Origin: Sphingomonas sp. AP4-R1
GTDB taxonomy: Bacteria; Pseudomonadota; Alphaproteobacteria; Sphingomonadales; Sphingomonadaceae
DNA: 64,000 nt
Assembly (NCBI RefSeq): GCF_013113735.1
Contig: NZ_CP053346.1
Span: 2,060,001-2,124,000, forward strand
Reading direction: 5' to 3'
Within the stretch, counting starts at the first letter, position 1. Each line of letters starts with the position of its first letter. The translations under genes and the position numbers were made by a program. Below the pieces are notes generated by a model. It made no database searches, was not told where the DNA came from, and saw only the letters and a program-made list of their open reading frames with translations. Positions 1 through 11,229 of the stretch are shown here, in pieces.

Positions 1-786
1 GATCCCTGCTATTTCAACTTCCTCGCGTTGCTGCGCGCGCACCGGGCCAAGGTGATCGGCGTGCCGATGACGCCACACGGGCCCGACATGGCGGCCTTCG
101 CGGCGGCGGTGGCCGAGCACGGCCCGCGCCTCTACCTCACCAATTCGGCCGTCCATAACCCGACCGGCGCGATCCTCTCCGCGCCGACCGCGCACCGCCT
201 GCTGAAACTGGCCGAGGCGAACGACCTCGTCATCATCGAGGACGATATCTTCGCGGATTTCGAACATGAGACGGCCCCGCGCCTCGCCGCCTTCGACGGA
301 CTGGAGCGCGTGATCCGCGTGGGCAGCTTCTCCAAATCGGTGTCGGCGGCGGTGCGCTGCGGGCATATCGCGGCCAGGCCCGAATGGATCGAGGGGCTGG
401 CGGATCTGCGCATCGCCACCTCCATGTCGGGCAATCCGCTCTCGGCCAATCTGCTGCACGCGGTGCTGACCGACAGTAGCCACCGCCGCCACATGGAAAG
501 CGTGCGCGCGCGCCTCGCCCGCGTGACCGCGCAGACGCTGACGCAGTTACGCCGGGTAGGGATCGAGCCGTGGCACGATCCGGCGGCGGGTCTGTTCGTC
601 TGGGCGCGCCTGCCCGAGGGGATGGATGCCACCGCGCTCGCGCGAAAGGCGCTGGCCGAGAATATCGTGCTGGCCCCCGGCAACGTCTTTTCAGCGGAAG
701 GACGCTGGGGCGATCATCTGCGCTTCAACGTGGCGATGAGCGAGGATCCGCGCATCTTCGATTTCCTGGCGCGGGCCTGCCGCTGA
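1..786 (+). CDS. PLP-dependent aminotransferase, MocR/GntR type (3' part)
   Basis: The frame is open through the left edge, so only the C-terminal ~261 residues are present and the start lies outside. What is visible is a fold-type I PLP enzyme. A PTGAI segment and an IIEDDIFADFE segment match the cofactor-binding strand. VGSFSKSVSAAVRCGH carries the lysine expected to form the Schiff base. The C-terminal small domain has AGLFVWARLP and a terminal APGNVFSAEG...LRFNVA stretch, as in MocR-type regulators and PLP aminotransferases of the 2-aminoadipate class. In MocR proteins a winged-helix DNA-binding domain precedes this region; it would lie left of the window, so regulator versus plain aminotransferase cannot be decided. 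The substrate is unknown. Confidence 0.85.
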   Translation, partial: DPCYFNFLALLRAHRAKVIGVPMTPHGPDMAAFAAAVAEHGPRLYLTNSAVHNPTGAILSAPTAHRLLKLAEANDLVIIEDDIFADFEHETAPRLAAFDGLERVIRVGSFSKSVSAAVRCGHIAARPEWIEGLADLRIATSMSGNPLSANLLHAVLTDSSHRRHMESVRARLARVTAQTLTQLRRVGIEPWHDPAAGLFVWARLPEGMDATALARKALAENIVLAPGNVFSAEGRWGDHLRFNVAMSEDPRIFDFLARACR

Positions 787-874
787 TCGTGCGGCGGCGG
801 GAGGCCGCGGTGGCCGGCGAAAGGCAAGGATCCCGCCTGGGCGAAATCGGCCGGGCGGGTGACTGACGGAAGCG

Positions 875-1159
875 TCAGCTCTCCGGGAAGGTATGAATCA
901 GGGCATCGCCCTGCGCGCTGCATTTCCGGGCATGGAGCAACGTGTCGCGATAGGCCATGCGCTCGCCGGCGTGGGAGCCGGGGCGGAAGCGGCCATACAG
1001 TTCGTAGAAGGAGCGGGCGCTCCGGATGCGGGCCTGATCGTCCGGCAGGCGTTCGGGGCAGACGATCGCGGCGGCAAGCTCCCGCTTCTGCGCCGGGGCG
1101 AGGCCTGTTCCGGGCGCGGCGGCCGCAACCAGCGCGGCGGATATGACGAAGGCGATCAT
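875..1159 (-). CDS. small secreted protein of unknown function
   Basis: 94 residues if started at the ATG at 1159. That start is preferred over longer forms because it opens directly into a signal-peptide-like stretch (MIAFVISAALVAAAAPG). The mature part would be about 75 residues with two cysteines (IVCPE and ARKCS), which could form one disulfide in the periplasm. I do not recognise a family. It lies downstream of, and on the same strand as, the PEP-CTERM protease gene, but the hairpin at 1196-1225 falls between them, so independent transcription is likely. Confidence 0.55.
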   Translation of the reverse strand: MIAFVISAALVAAAAPGTGLAPAQKRELAAAIVCPERLPDDQARIRSARSFYELYGRFRPGSHAGERMAYRDTLLHARKCSAQGDALIHTFPES

Positions 1160-1195
1160 GGTCTTCTCCGCAAGGCAGCGACGATTATGGAAGAA

Positions 1196-1225
1196 GGAGG
1201 CTGCGGGCCGAAGTCCGCAGCCTCC
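1196..1225 (-). terminator. hairpin terminator after PEP-CTERM protease gene
   Basis: A perfect 11-bp stem (GGAGGCTGCGG at 1196-1206 against CCGCAGCCTCC at 1215-1225) with an 8-base loop begins 8 bases beyond the stop of the minus-strand protease gene. On that strand it is followed by a short T-rich run (TTCTT). It fits a rho-independent terminator with a weak T tract. Confidence 0.7.
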
Positions 1226-1232
1226 CTTGTTG

Positions 1233-2315
1233 TCAGGCGAACCGAACCTTCGTGCGAACCTTGGCATCGCGGCGGCGCAGGCCGGCGCCGACGAAGCCGA
1301 AGCCGACGATCATCATCGCCCAGGTCGACGATTCCGGAACCGCGCTCTGCGCGTTCAGGTAATTGGTCAGGATCTGCGAGGTCGTCATCTTGTAGTCGAG
1401 ATTCTGCAGGATATCGAGATTGAGGTTCCAGCCCATCGCATCCATGATCGCGAGATCCTGCGCGGTGACGATGCCTTCCTGGCAGATGCCGCCGGTCGGA
1501 TCGAGAATGCCGACCTGCGGCTCGGTCAGGATCGTGCAGCTCACGCCGTCATGGATACGGCCGCCCTCGCGCCAGTGCGAGGTCTGGAAGCCGTCCGGGC
1601 CGGCCGAGAAACCGGCATTGCCCATGAATTCGGTCGCACCGCCGTCGATCGAGAAATAGGGATCGCCGCCCCAGGTGGTGTCCCACACGCCGTTCTTGTA
1701 GCGGAACATGTCCGTATTGCTCGGGGTCGAATTGTTGGTCGTATTCTGGCCGACCGCGCTGGTGAAGCCGAGCGCATGGCCCATTTCATGCACCGCGACA
1801 CTGATGAAGTCCGACGACGCCGTCTGGAAACCATCGCGCGTATCGAAGTCGAACGCGCGGGCGCTGTTGAACGTGATCGTCGCGTCATTGGCGGTGGCCG
1901 ACCCGGTGTAGAGGCCCAGCGCCTTTTGCAGCGAGGTGTTCAACCGGACATTGGCGGTCGTGATGTTCGGAAGATTGGCGACCACCGATGCATCGAGCGC
2001 CGTGGTGGCATCGTTGGTCAGAGCCGTCTTCCACGAAGAGGTCGACTTGGTGCCGGAGGAGCTGGACGCCTGGCCGAGCGTGGTCGGCGCAAATCCAACG
2101 GAGGTAAATCCGACACGGAAATTCAGGGTCACATCATCGGTCAGGACCGATTCCCAGTAATCGGCGGCCGCCCGGAAGCCGATATAAGCCGCGGTGCCTT
2201 GTTCGACGCCGCCAGTATTGACGAGATTGATCGTCAATGCATCCGCGTTGGTCGCAACAGCCGTACTCACCAGCGCAGCCGACATCATGCCGAGAAAACG
2301 GCTCATCTTCTTCAT
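1233..2315 (-). CDS. PEP-CTERM-anchored zinc metalloprotease (NF038122-like)
   Basis: 360 residues. An N-terminal signal peptide (to about residue 26, ...TNADA) is followed by a secreted domain with VAVHEMGHALGF near residue 175. This is the HExxHxxGF zinc site of metzincin-like peptidases, with histidines and glutamate as metal ligands and general base. The C-terminus has the sphingomonad sorting signal PESSTWAMMIVGFG, then a hydrophobic segment and an RRRDAK basic tail, so the protein should be processed by an exosortase/archaeosortase-like system at the cell surface. The ATG at 2315 has AAGG at a suitable distance upstream. The substrate is unknown. No exosortase gene is present in the window, so the sorting enzyme must be encoded elsewhere. 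Confidence 0.85.
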   Translation of the reverse strand: MKKMSRFLGMMSAALVSTAVATNADALTINLVNTGGVEQGTAAYIGFRAAADYWESVLTDDVTLNFRVGFTSVGFAPTTLGQASSSSGTKSTSSWKTALTNDATTALDASVVANLPNITTANVRLNTSLQKALGLYTGSATANDATITFNSARAFDFDTRDGFQTASSDFISVAVHEMGHALGFTSAVGQNTTNNSTPSNTDMFRYKNGVWDTTWGGDPYFSIDGGATEFMGNAGFSAGPDGFQTSHWREGGRIHDGVSCTILTEPQVGILDPTGGICQEGIVTAQDLAIMDAMGWNLNLDILQNLDYKMTTSQILTNYLNAQSAVPESSTWAMMIVGFGFVGAGLRRRDAKVRTKVRFA

Positions 2316-2635
2316 GGTTGGACCTTCCCTGTTCGAGCCGAGCGGCTCCCCCGACTCGAAGGGGTAATGGTTACAATTTTATTCATCAAGTATTAACTTA
2401 TCTGACGAATTGCCGGCCATCCCGCCTGGAAACATTCCAGACATGGGGCATGCGTGATTCCGGCGCAGGCGCGAGGAGATTTGCGGATATCTGCCGATTC
2501 ATCGCCCTGTCGGGCGGATTGTCGCGCCGCTATTGGGCGGAATTGGCTGGGTCAGCGTTGCAAAAAAATGACAAAACCGGGGAGCCGGGAGCGCGTCATT
2601 CAGGAAGTGGGCGGAACCGCAGGCCCCGCCGGACC
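2316..2635. other. intergenic region without a recognisable gene
   Basis: 320 bases between the start of the PEP-CTERM protease gene and the 3' end of ligI, both on minus. The part at 2368-2405 is clearly AT-rich compared with the surroundings and is the likely promoter zone of the protease gene. I could not fix a convincing -35/-10 pair and see no structured RNA. Confidence 0.5.
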
Positions 2636-4581
<1,946 letters not shown>

Positions 4582-4588
4582 CGAAATT

Positions 4589-4714
4589 CCTCCCCATCGT
4601 AGATGGGGAGGGGGGGCGCTCGCAGAGCGGTGGAGGGGCAATGCGCGATGGTCGGGATTTTCCCCTCCACCATGCTGCGCATGGTCCCCCTCCCCATGCT
4701 GTGCATGGGGAGGA
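4589..4714. repeat. GC-rich intergenic hairpin repeat, family A, copy 1
   Basis: The ends are the palindromes CCTCCCCATC/GATGGGGAGG and CCTCCCCATG/CATGGGGAGG. The middle has CCATG-CTGCG-CATGG flanked by CCCCTCC. The right half is nearly identical to the copy at 48945-49074. It sits between ligK and ligU within one apparent operon and could act as an RNA processing or attenuation site. Confidence 0.8.
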
Positions 4715-4719
4715 AAGGC

Positions 4720-5394
4720 TTATTCATAGACCAGCCCCATCTCTTCCAGCTTCGGGCGCATATTGTAGATATCGAGGCCCAGTTCGCCCGCCGCGAGGCG
4801 CACGCGCTTGGCCTCTTCCAGCGCCTCGCGCGCCTGCGCCTTCTTCAGCACCTCGGCCGCGTCGGCGCGCTTCACCACGCACACGCCGTCATCGTCGGCC
4901 ACGATCACGTCGCCCGCCTCGATCGCGGCATTGGCGCACACGATCGGCACGTTGACCGAGCCCAGCACCGCCTTGACCGTGCCCTGCGCGTAGACCGCGC
5001 GCGACCAGACCGGGAAGTTCATCTGCGTGAGATCGCGCACGTCGCGCACGCCCGCATCGATGATGAGGCCGCGACAGCCGCGCGCCTGTGCCGAGGTGGC
5101 GAGCAGATCGCCGAAATAGCCGTCGAAGCAGGGCGAGGTAGGGGCGAGGACGAGGATGTCGGACGGCTTCAGCTGCTCGATCGCGACATGCACCATCCAA
5201 TTGTCGCCGGGGGGCGCCGAGATGGTGACGGCGGACCCCGCGATGCGCGCGCCGGGATAGATGGGGCGCATATAGGGAGCGAGCAGGCCGATGCGCCCCT
5301 GCGCCTCGTGGACGGTGGCGACGCCGGCATGGGCGAGGCCGTCGATCACGTCGGCGTCGGCGCGCTGGATGTTCTGGACGACACGTCCCGCCAT
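4720..5394 (-). CDS. ligK: 4-carboxy-4-hydroxy-2-oxoadipate (CHA) aldolase LigK
   Basis: 224 residues. Class II pyruvate aldolase of the HMG/CHA aldolase (RraA-like) family; it splits CHA into pyruvate and oxaloacetate, the last step of the pathway. The family signature is present: [16 protein letters not shown] and then [13 protein letters not shown], in which Arg117 and Asp118 correspond to the known pyruvate- and metal-binding Arg-Asp pair. The ATG at 5394 has a clear GGAGAGTGAGA ribosome binding site. It is the first gene of the minus-strand unit and divergent from the LysR gene at 5509, which is the standard arrangement for control by that regulator. Confidence 0.95.
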   Translation of the reverse strand: MAGRVVQNIQRADADVIDGLAHAGVATVHEAQGRIGLLAPYMRPIYPGARIAGSAVTISAPPGDNWMVHVAIEQLKPSDILVLAPTSPCFDGYFGDLLATSAQARGCRGLIIDAGVRDVRDLTQMNFPVWSRAVYAQGTVKAVLGSVNVPIVCANAAIEAGDVIVADDDGVCVVKRADAAEVLKKAQAREALEEAKRVRLAAGELGLDIYNMRPKLEEMGLVYE

Positions 5395-5460
5395 TCTCAC
5401 TCTCCTCGAGATGCGGCTTTCAAGCTTTGGCGTGGGGCTTGGCGCGCGAGGCTCGCAGGC

Positions 5461-5476
5461 TCCAATCACAATTGGA
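5461..5476. promoter_or_regulatory. 16-bp palindrome in ligK/ligR divergent promoter region
   Basis: TCCAAT and ATTGGA arms separated by CACA form a perfect palindrome in the 114-base gap between the divergent ligK and ligR starts. The position suits a LysR-type operator that activates ligK and represses ligR. The strict T-N11-A spacing is not obvious, so assignment as the LigR site is an inference. Confidence 0.5.
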
Positions 5477-5508
5477 CCAGCCTCATAAGATTTTGCTAAG
5501 TCAGGATC

Positions 5509-6723
5509 GTGTCGCTCGCGCCCTTCGATCTCAATCTGCGCCATCTGCGCGCGCTGGCGGCGATCGTCGCGCAGGGCAGCATGAGCGCGGCGGCGCAGGC
5601 GGTGAGCCTGTCGCAACCGGCGCTGACGCAGGGGCTCGCCAAGATCGAGCGGCAATTGGGCACGCCCCTGTTCGATCGCCGGGCCGATGGCGTGCGGCCG
5701 ACCGAGGCGGGGCTGCTGATGGCGGAGCGGGCGAGCGCGGCACTCGATCATCTGGCGGAGGCGACGCGGAGCGGCCTGCGCGGGGGCGGGCGGGGTTTCG
5801 CGCGGCCGGACCTGCTGATGACGGCGACGCAGCTTCACGCCTTTCTCAGCCTGGTGGAGGCGGGCAGCTTCGCGGGCGCGGCGGTGCGCACCGGCATCAC
5901 CCAGCCCGCTTTGCACCGGGCGGTGCGCGATCTGGAGCAATTGGGCGGCGTGCCTCTGGCCGAGCGGTCGGGGCGGGGACTGGTGGTGACGGCGGCGGGG
6001 CGCAAGCTGGCGCGCGGCGTGCGCCTCGCGGCCACCGAGATCGCGGCGGCGATCGGCGAGATTTCGCCCGATCCGGGGGTCGGCAGCCGGATCACGATCG
6101 GCGCGATGCCGCTCTCGCGCGCCCTGCTGCTGCCGCGCGTGATCGCGGCCTTGGTGCGCGTGGAGCCGCGCGCGGCGATCGACATACGCGAAGGATCGTG
6201 GCGCGAACTGGTCGATCCGCTGCGCGACGGCGCGATCGATCTGATGGTGGGCGCGCTCCGCGATCCGCCGCCGGCCGGGTTGGATCAGGAGGCCCTGTTC
6301 GAGGATCGGCTGGTCGTGGTCGGGCGCGCGGGGCATCCACTGGGGGAAATGCGGCAGCCCACTCTGGCCGATTATGCGCGCTATGGCTGGATCATCGGCC
6401 ATGCCGAAACGCCGCTGCGCCAGCATTGGCATGATCTGTTCGCGGGCCATCCCGCGCCACCCGCGCCGATCGAGTGCGGATCGGTGATGGTGATCCGGGG
6501 CGTACTGCGCGAGAGCGATCTGCTCACCTTGCTGTCGCCCGAGCAGGTGGCGATGGAGGTGGAGAGCGGCGTGCTGGCCCAGATCGGCCCGCCTCTGCCG
6601 CGCGGACAGCGCGCGATCGGCATCACGACGCGCACGGGGTGGCGGCCCACCCTCGTCCAGCAGCGCTTTCTCGCTCTGCTGCGGGAGGCTGGCGACGTGA
6701 CCAGACTTCAGGAAAGCGAATAG
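5509..6723 (+). CDS. ligR: LysR-type regulator with two HTH domains (ligR-like)
   Basis: 404 residues, about 100 more than a normal LysR protein. Two separate winged HTH units are readable: residues ~8-68 ([18 protein letters not shown]... [17 protein letters not shown]) and ~105-165 ([17 protein letters not shown]... [17 protein letters not shown]). A substrate-binding domain runs from about residue 190 ([18 protein letters not shown]). The GTG at 5509 is the only start that keeps the first HTH; its ribosome site (AGGATC) is weak. It is divergent from ligK and upstream of the ligJ-ligABC run, so it is the probable activator of protocatechuate genes with PDC or a related intermediate as effector. 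The symbol is given by context only. Confidence 0.8.
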   Translation: MSLAPFDLNLRHLRALAAIVAQGSMSAAAQAVSLSQPALTQGLAKIERQLGTPLFDRRADGVRPTEAGLLMAERASAALDHLAEATRSGLRGGGRGFARPDLLMTATQLHAFLSLVEAGSFAGAAVRTGITQPALHRAVRDLEQLGGVPLAERSGRGLVVTAAGRKLARGVRLAATEIAAAIGEISPDPGVGSRITIGAMPLSRALLLPRVIAALVRVEPRAAIDIREGSWRELVDPLRDGAIDLMVGALRDPPPAGLDQEALFEDRLVVVGRAGHPLGEMRQPTLADYARYGWIIGHAETPLRQHWHDLFAGHPAPPAPIECGSVMVIRGVLRESDLLTLLSPEQVAMEVESGVLAQIGPPLPRGQRAIGITTRTGWRPTLVQQRFLALLREAGDVTRLQESE

Positions 6724-6777
6724 CTCGACCGCTTTCCGATTGGCGGCGCGCGCGGCCTGTGCCTAGCCCTTGGCCTC

Positions 6778-7653
6778 ATGGAGAGAGCAGACCTGCATTT
6801 CGTCGGGTTCGGCGAGGCGGCGCAGGCGTTCGCGCAGACTATGCCCGTCACGTTCGGCGCCTATGATCGCAAGACCGACGGCCCGGCAACGCGCACGGCC
6901 AAGCGCGCCGATTATGCGCGGCTCGGCGCGATCCCGCGTGACACCAATGCCGATGCGGTTGGCGCGACGCCCTTGATCCTCTCGCTGGTGACGGCCGATC
7001 AGGCGCTGCCCGCCGCGCGGGAAAGCGCGGACTGGATCGCGCCGGGCACGCTCTATTGCGACATGAATTCGGTCGCGCCCGATACCAAGCGCGCCGCCGC
7101 CGCGCTGATCGAGGCGGCGGGCGGGCGCTATGTGGATGTCGCGGTGATGGCGCCGGTTTACCCGGCGCAGCGCGCCGTGCCCCTGCTGGTGAGCGGCCCC
7201 CATGCGGAGGCGGGCGATGCGGCGCTGCGCGCGGCCGGCTTCACGAAGACGCGCATCCTGCCCGGCGGGATCGGCGCCGCCTCCGCCACCAAGATGATCC
7301 GATCGGTGATGGTGAAGGGGCTGGAGGCGCTCACCGCCGAATGCGTGCTGGCCGCGCACCGCGCCGACCTGACGGACGAGGTGTTCGCCGCGCTCAATGC
7401 GAGCTGGCCCGGCACGGACTGGCTGGAGAAGGCCGATTACAATCTCGAACGGATGATGGTCCACGGCATCCGCCGCGCCGAGGAGATGGAGGAGGTCGTC
7501 AAGACGCTCGACGGCCTCGGCACCGGCTCCGCGATGACGCGCGGCACGGTGGAGCGCCAGCGCGCGATCGGCGCGATGGGTTTGACGGGAGAGGGATCGC
7601 TCGACGCGAAGATCGCGGCGATCCTGCAGGAAAAACAGGAAAAAGCCGCATGA
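6778..7653 (+). CDS. NAD(P)-binding dehydrogenase with DUF1932, first gene of lig operon
   Basis: 291 residues. The N-terminal Rossmann segment is LHFVGFGEAAQAFA (a GxGxxA variant). The middle, DMNSVAPDTKRAAAALI and VDVAVMAPVYPA, is characteristic of the 6-phosphogluconate/3-hydroxyisobutyrate dehydrogenase superfamily members that carry a C-terminal DUF1932 helical domain (from about residue 180, KMIRSVMVKGLEAL). The lysine of ATKMIRS matches the catalytic lysine position. The stop overlaps the ligJ start (ATGA). No step of the known protocatechuate 4,5-pathway after LigC needs an NAD(P) enzyme, so the substrate is unknown. Oxidation or reduction of a side product or an alternative hydroxy acid intermediate is conceivable. 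Confidence 0.85.
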   Translation: MERADLHFVGFGEAAQAFAQTMPVTFGAYDRKTDGPATRTAKRADYARLGAIPRDTNADAVGATPLILSLVTADQALPAARESADWIAPGTLYCDMNSVAPDTKRAAAALIEAAGGRYVDVAVMAPVYPAQRAVPLLVSGPHAEAGDAALRAAGFTKTRILPGGIGAASATKMIRSVMVKGLEALTAECVLAAHRADLTDEVFAALNASWPGTDWLEKADYNLERMMVHGIRRAEEMEEVVKTLDGLGTGSAMTRGTVERQRAIGAMGLTGEGSLDAKIAAILQEKQEKAA

Positions 7654-8675
7654 CTCTGATCATCGACTGCCACGGCCATTACACCGTCCTGCCCAAGGGG
7701 CACGATGCCTGGCGCGAGGAGCAGAAGGCGGCGTTCAAGGCCGGCACCACCCCGCCGCCTTATCCGGATATTTCGGACGACGAGATCCGCCAGACGATCG
7801 AGGCCAACCAGCTGCGCCTGATCCAGGAGCGCGGCGCCGATCTGACGATCTTCTCGCCCCGCGCCTCGGCCATGGCGCCGCATGTGGGCGACGAGGCGGT
7901 CGCCAAGGAATGGGCGATCCGCTGCAACGATCTGATCGCGCGCGTGGTGGGGCTTTTCCCGGAAACGTTCGTGGGCGTCTGCATGCTGCCGCAGAGCCCC
8001 AAGGCGGACATGACCCATTCGATCGCGGAGCTGGAGCGCTGCGTGACCGAGCTCGGCTTCATCGGCTGCAATCTCAATCCCGATCCGGGCGGCGGCCATT
8101 TCACCCATCCGCCGCTGACGGACCGTTACTGGTATCCCTTCTACGAGAAGATGGTCGAGCTGGACGTGCCGGCGATGATCCACGTCTCGGGCAGCTGCAA
8201 TCCCGCGATGCACGCCACGGGCGGTTATTATATCGCCGCCGACACGATCGCCTTCATGCAATTGCTGGAGGGCGATCTGTTCAAGGATTTCCCGACTTTG
8301 CGCTTCATCATCCCGCATGGCGGCGGCGCCGTGCCCTATCATTGGGGCCGCTATCGCGGGCTGGCGGACATGCTGAAGAAGCCGGATCTGGCCACGCACC
8401 TGATGAACAACGTGTTCTTCGATACCTGCGTCTATCATCAGCCGGGGATCGATCTGCTGGCCGACGTGATCGAAAACAAGAATATCCTGTTCGGATCGGA
8501 GATGGTGGGCGCGGTGCGCGGCATCGATCCCACCACCGGCTTCTATTTCGACGACACCAAGCGGTACGTCGATGCGCTGGATGTGAGCGCCGAGGAGAAG
8601 CACGCCATCTTCGAGGGCAATGCGCGGCGCGTCTTCCCCCGCCTCGACGCGAAGCTGAAGGCACGGGGTCTTTAA
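7650..8675 (+). CDS. ligJ: 4-oxalomesaconate hydratase LigJ
   Basis: 341 residues, amidohydrolase-superfamily hydratase that adds water to 4-oxalomesaconate to give CHA. Visible motifs: IIDCHGHYTVLP (HxH metal ligands), ADLTIFSPRASAMAPHVGD, FIGCNLNPDPGGGHFTHPPL, VPAMIHVSGSCN, FIIPHGGGAVPYHWGRY and ENKNILFGSEMVGAVRG, all typical of LigJ/OMA hydratase. The ATG overlaps the preceding stop by four bases. Its product is the substrate of LigK, encoded on the opposite arm, which supports control of both arms by the regulator between them. Confidence 0.95.
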   Translation: MTLIIDCHGHYTVLPKGHDAWREEQKAAFKAGTTPPPYPDISDDEIRQTIEANQLRLIQERGADLTIFSPRASAMAPHVGDEAVAKEWAIRCNDLIARVVGLFPETFVGVCMLPQSPKADMTHSIAELERCVTELGFIGCNLNPDPGGGHFTHPPLTDRYWYPFYEKMVELDVPAMIHVSGSCNPAMHATGGYYIAADTIAFMQLLEGDLFKDFPTLRFIIPHGGGAVPYHWGRYRGLADMLKKPDLATHLMNNVFFDTCVYHQPGIDLLADVIENKNILFGSEMVGAVRGIDPTTGFYFDDTKRYVDALDVSAEEKHAIFEGNARRVFPRLDAKLKARGL

Positions 8676-8704
8676 AGCGCCGGCGAGTGAGGAGAAAAAA
8701 CACC

Positions 8705-9756
8705 ATGTCGAGTTGGATGACCAACCGCTGGTATGTCGCGGCCTGGGATGCCGAGGTGGATCGCACGCCGCTCGCGCGCACGATCTGCGGCGTGCCGATC
8801 GTGCTGTATCGCACGCTGGACCGCCGCGTGATCGCGATGCGCGATGCTTGCCCGCACCGGCTGCTGCCGCTCTCGATGGGGATCCGCGAAGGCGACAGCC
8901 TGCGCTGCCGTTATCACGGCCTGAAGCTGGGGCCGGACGGCGTGGCGGATGAGATGCCGCTCAAGACTGAAAAGCTCAACAAGGCGATCTGCGTGGAGAC
9001 CTATGCGGTCGCCGAGAAGCATCGCTTCGTATGGCTGTGGGTGGGCGAGAAAACCAACGCCGATCCGGCCTTGATCCCCGATTTCTGGCCCTGCTCCACC
9101 GAAGGCTGGACCTTCGACGGCGGCTATGACCGCGTCGGCTGCGACTATCGCCTGCTGATCGACAATCTGATGGACCTGACGCACGAAACGCACGTCCATT
9201 CGGGCTCGATCGGCCAGCCCGAACTGATGCACGCCCCGATCGAGACGGCCAGCGACGGCGAGGCGGTGACGGTCAGTCGCTGGATGCCGGGCGTCGATGC
9301 GCCACCCTTCTGGCGCGGGGCGCTGAAGAAGGACGGGCCGGTCGATCGCTGGCAGGTGTGTCATTTCGTGGCGCCTTCATCGGTGATCATCGATGTCGGC
9401 GTGGCGCCGGTCGGCGCGGGCGCGACGCTCGCGGATCATGACGTGCAGGGCGTGCGCGGCTTCGTGATCGACAGCATGACGCCGGAGAGCGAGACGAGCT
9501 GCCACTATTTCTGGGGCATGGCCCGCAATTTCGATGTGGCCGACATGGGCTTCACCGCGCGCTTCAAGCGCCAGCAATCGGGCGTGTTCAACGAGGATAT
9601 CGAGATCCTCGAAGCGCAGCAGCGCTCGATCCTCGCCAATCCCGATCTGAAGCTGCGTGCTTATGCGATCGACAGTGGCGGCGTGCGTGCGCGCCGCGTG
9701 ATCGAGAAGGATATCAGGGGCGGCCCCGGCGCGCCCTCCAGGGAGAGCATCGCCGC

Positions 9757-9760
<4 letters not shown>
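8705..9760 (+). CDS. vanA: Rieske oxygenase, vanillate O-demethylase oxygenase type (VanA)
   Basis: 351 residues. The N-terminal Rieske [2Fe-2S] domain has CPHRLLPLSMG and CRYHGLKLGPDG (C-x-H...C-x2-H). The catalytic domain has DNLMDLTHETHVH, which supplies the 2-His-1-carboxylate non-heme iron site, then DRWQVCHF and YFWGMARNF. These match VanA over the full length. It would convert vanillate to protocatechuate plus formaldehyde, feeding LigAB directly downstream (stop overlaps the ligA start). Its reductase partner VanB is not in the window. The related demethylase LigXa is an alternative, though the motifs read as VanA. Confidence 0.85.
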
Positions 9761-11090
<1,330 letters not shown>

Positions 11091-11096
11091 CGTATT

Positions 11097-11224
11097 TCTC
11101 CCCTCCCGCATGCGGGAGGGGGCGGGGGTGGGCAGTCCACCTCCACTGCAAGACTGTCGGCCGGGGCGCTCGCCTCGCCCGGCACAGGCCCACCCGCAGC
11201 CCCTCCCGCACGCGGGAGGGGAGG
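11097..11224. repeat. GC-rich intergenic hairpin repeat, family A, copy 2
   Basis: Ends are CCCTCCCGCA/TGCGGGAGGG on the left and CCCTCCCGCA/CGCGGGAGGG on the right, with complementary GGGGTGGGC and GCCCACCC stretches inside. It fills almost the whole ligB-ligC gap. Its right end (GGGAGGGGAGGAG) leads directly into the ligC start. Confidence 0.8.
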
Positions 11225-11229
11225 AGAAC

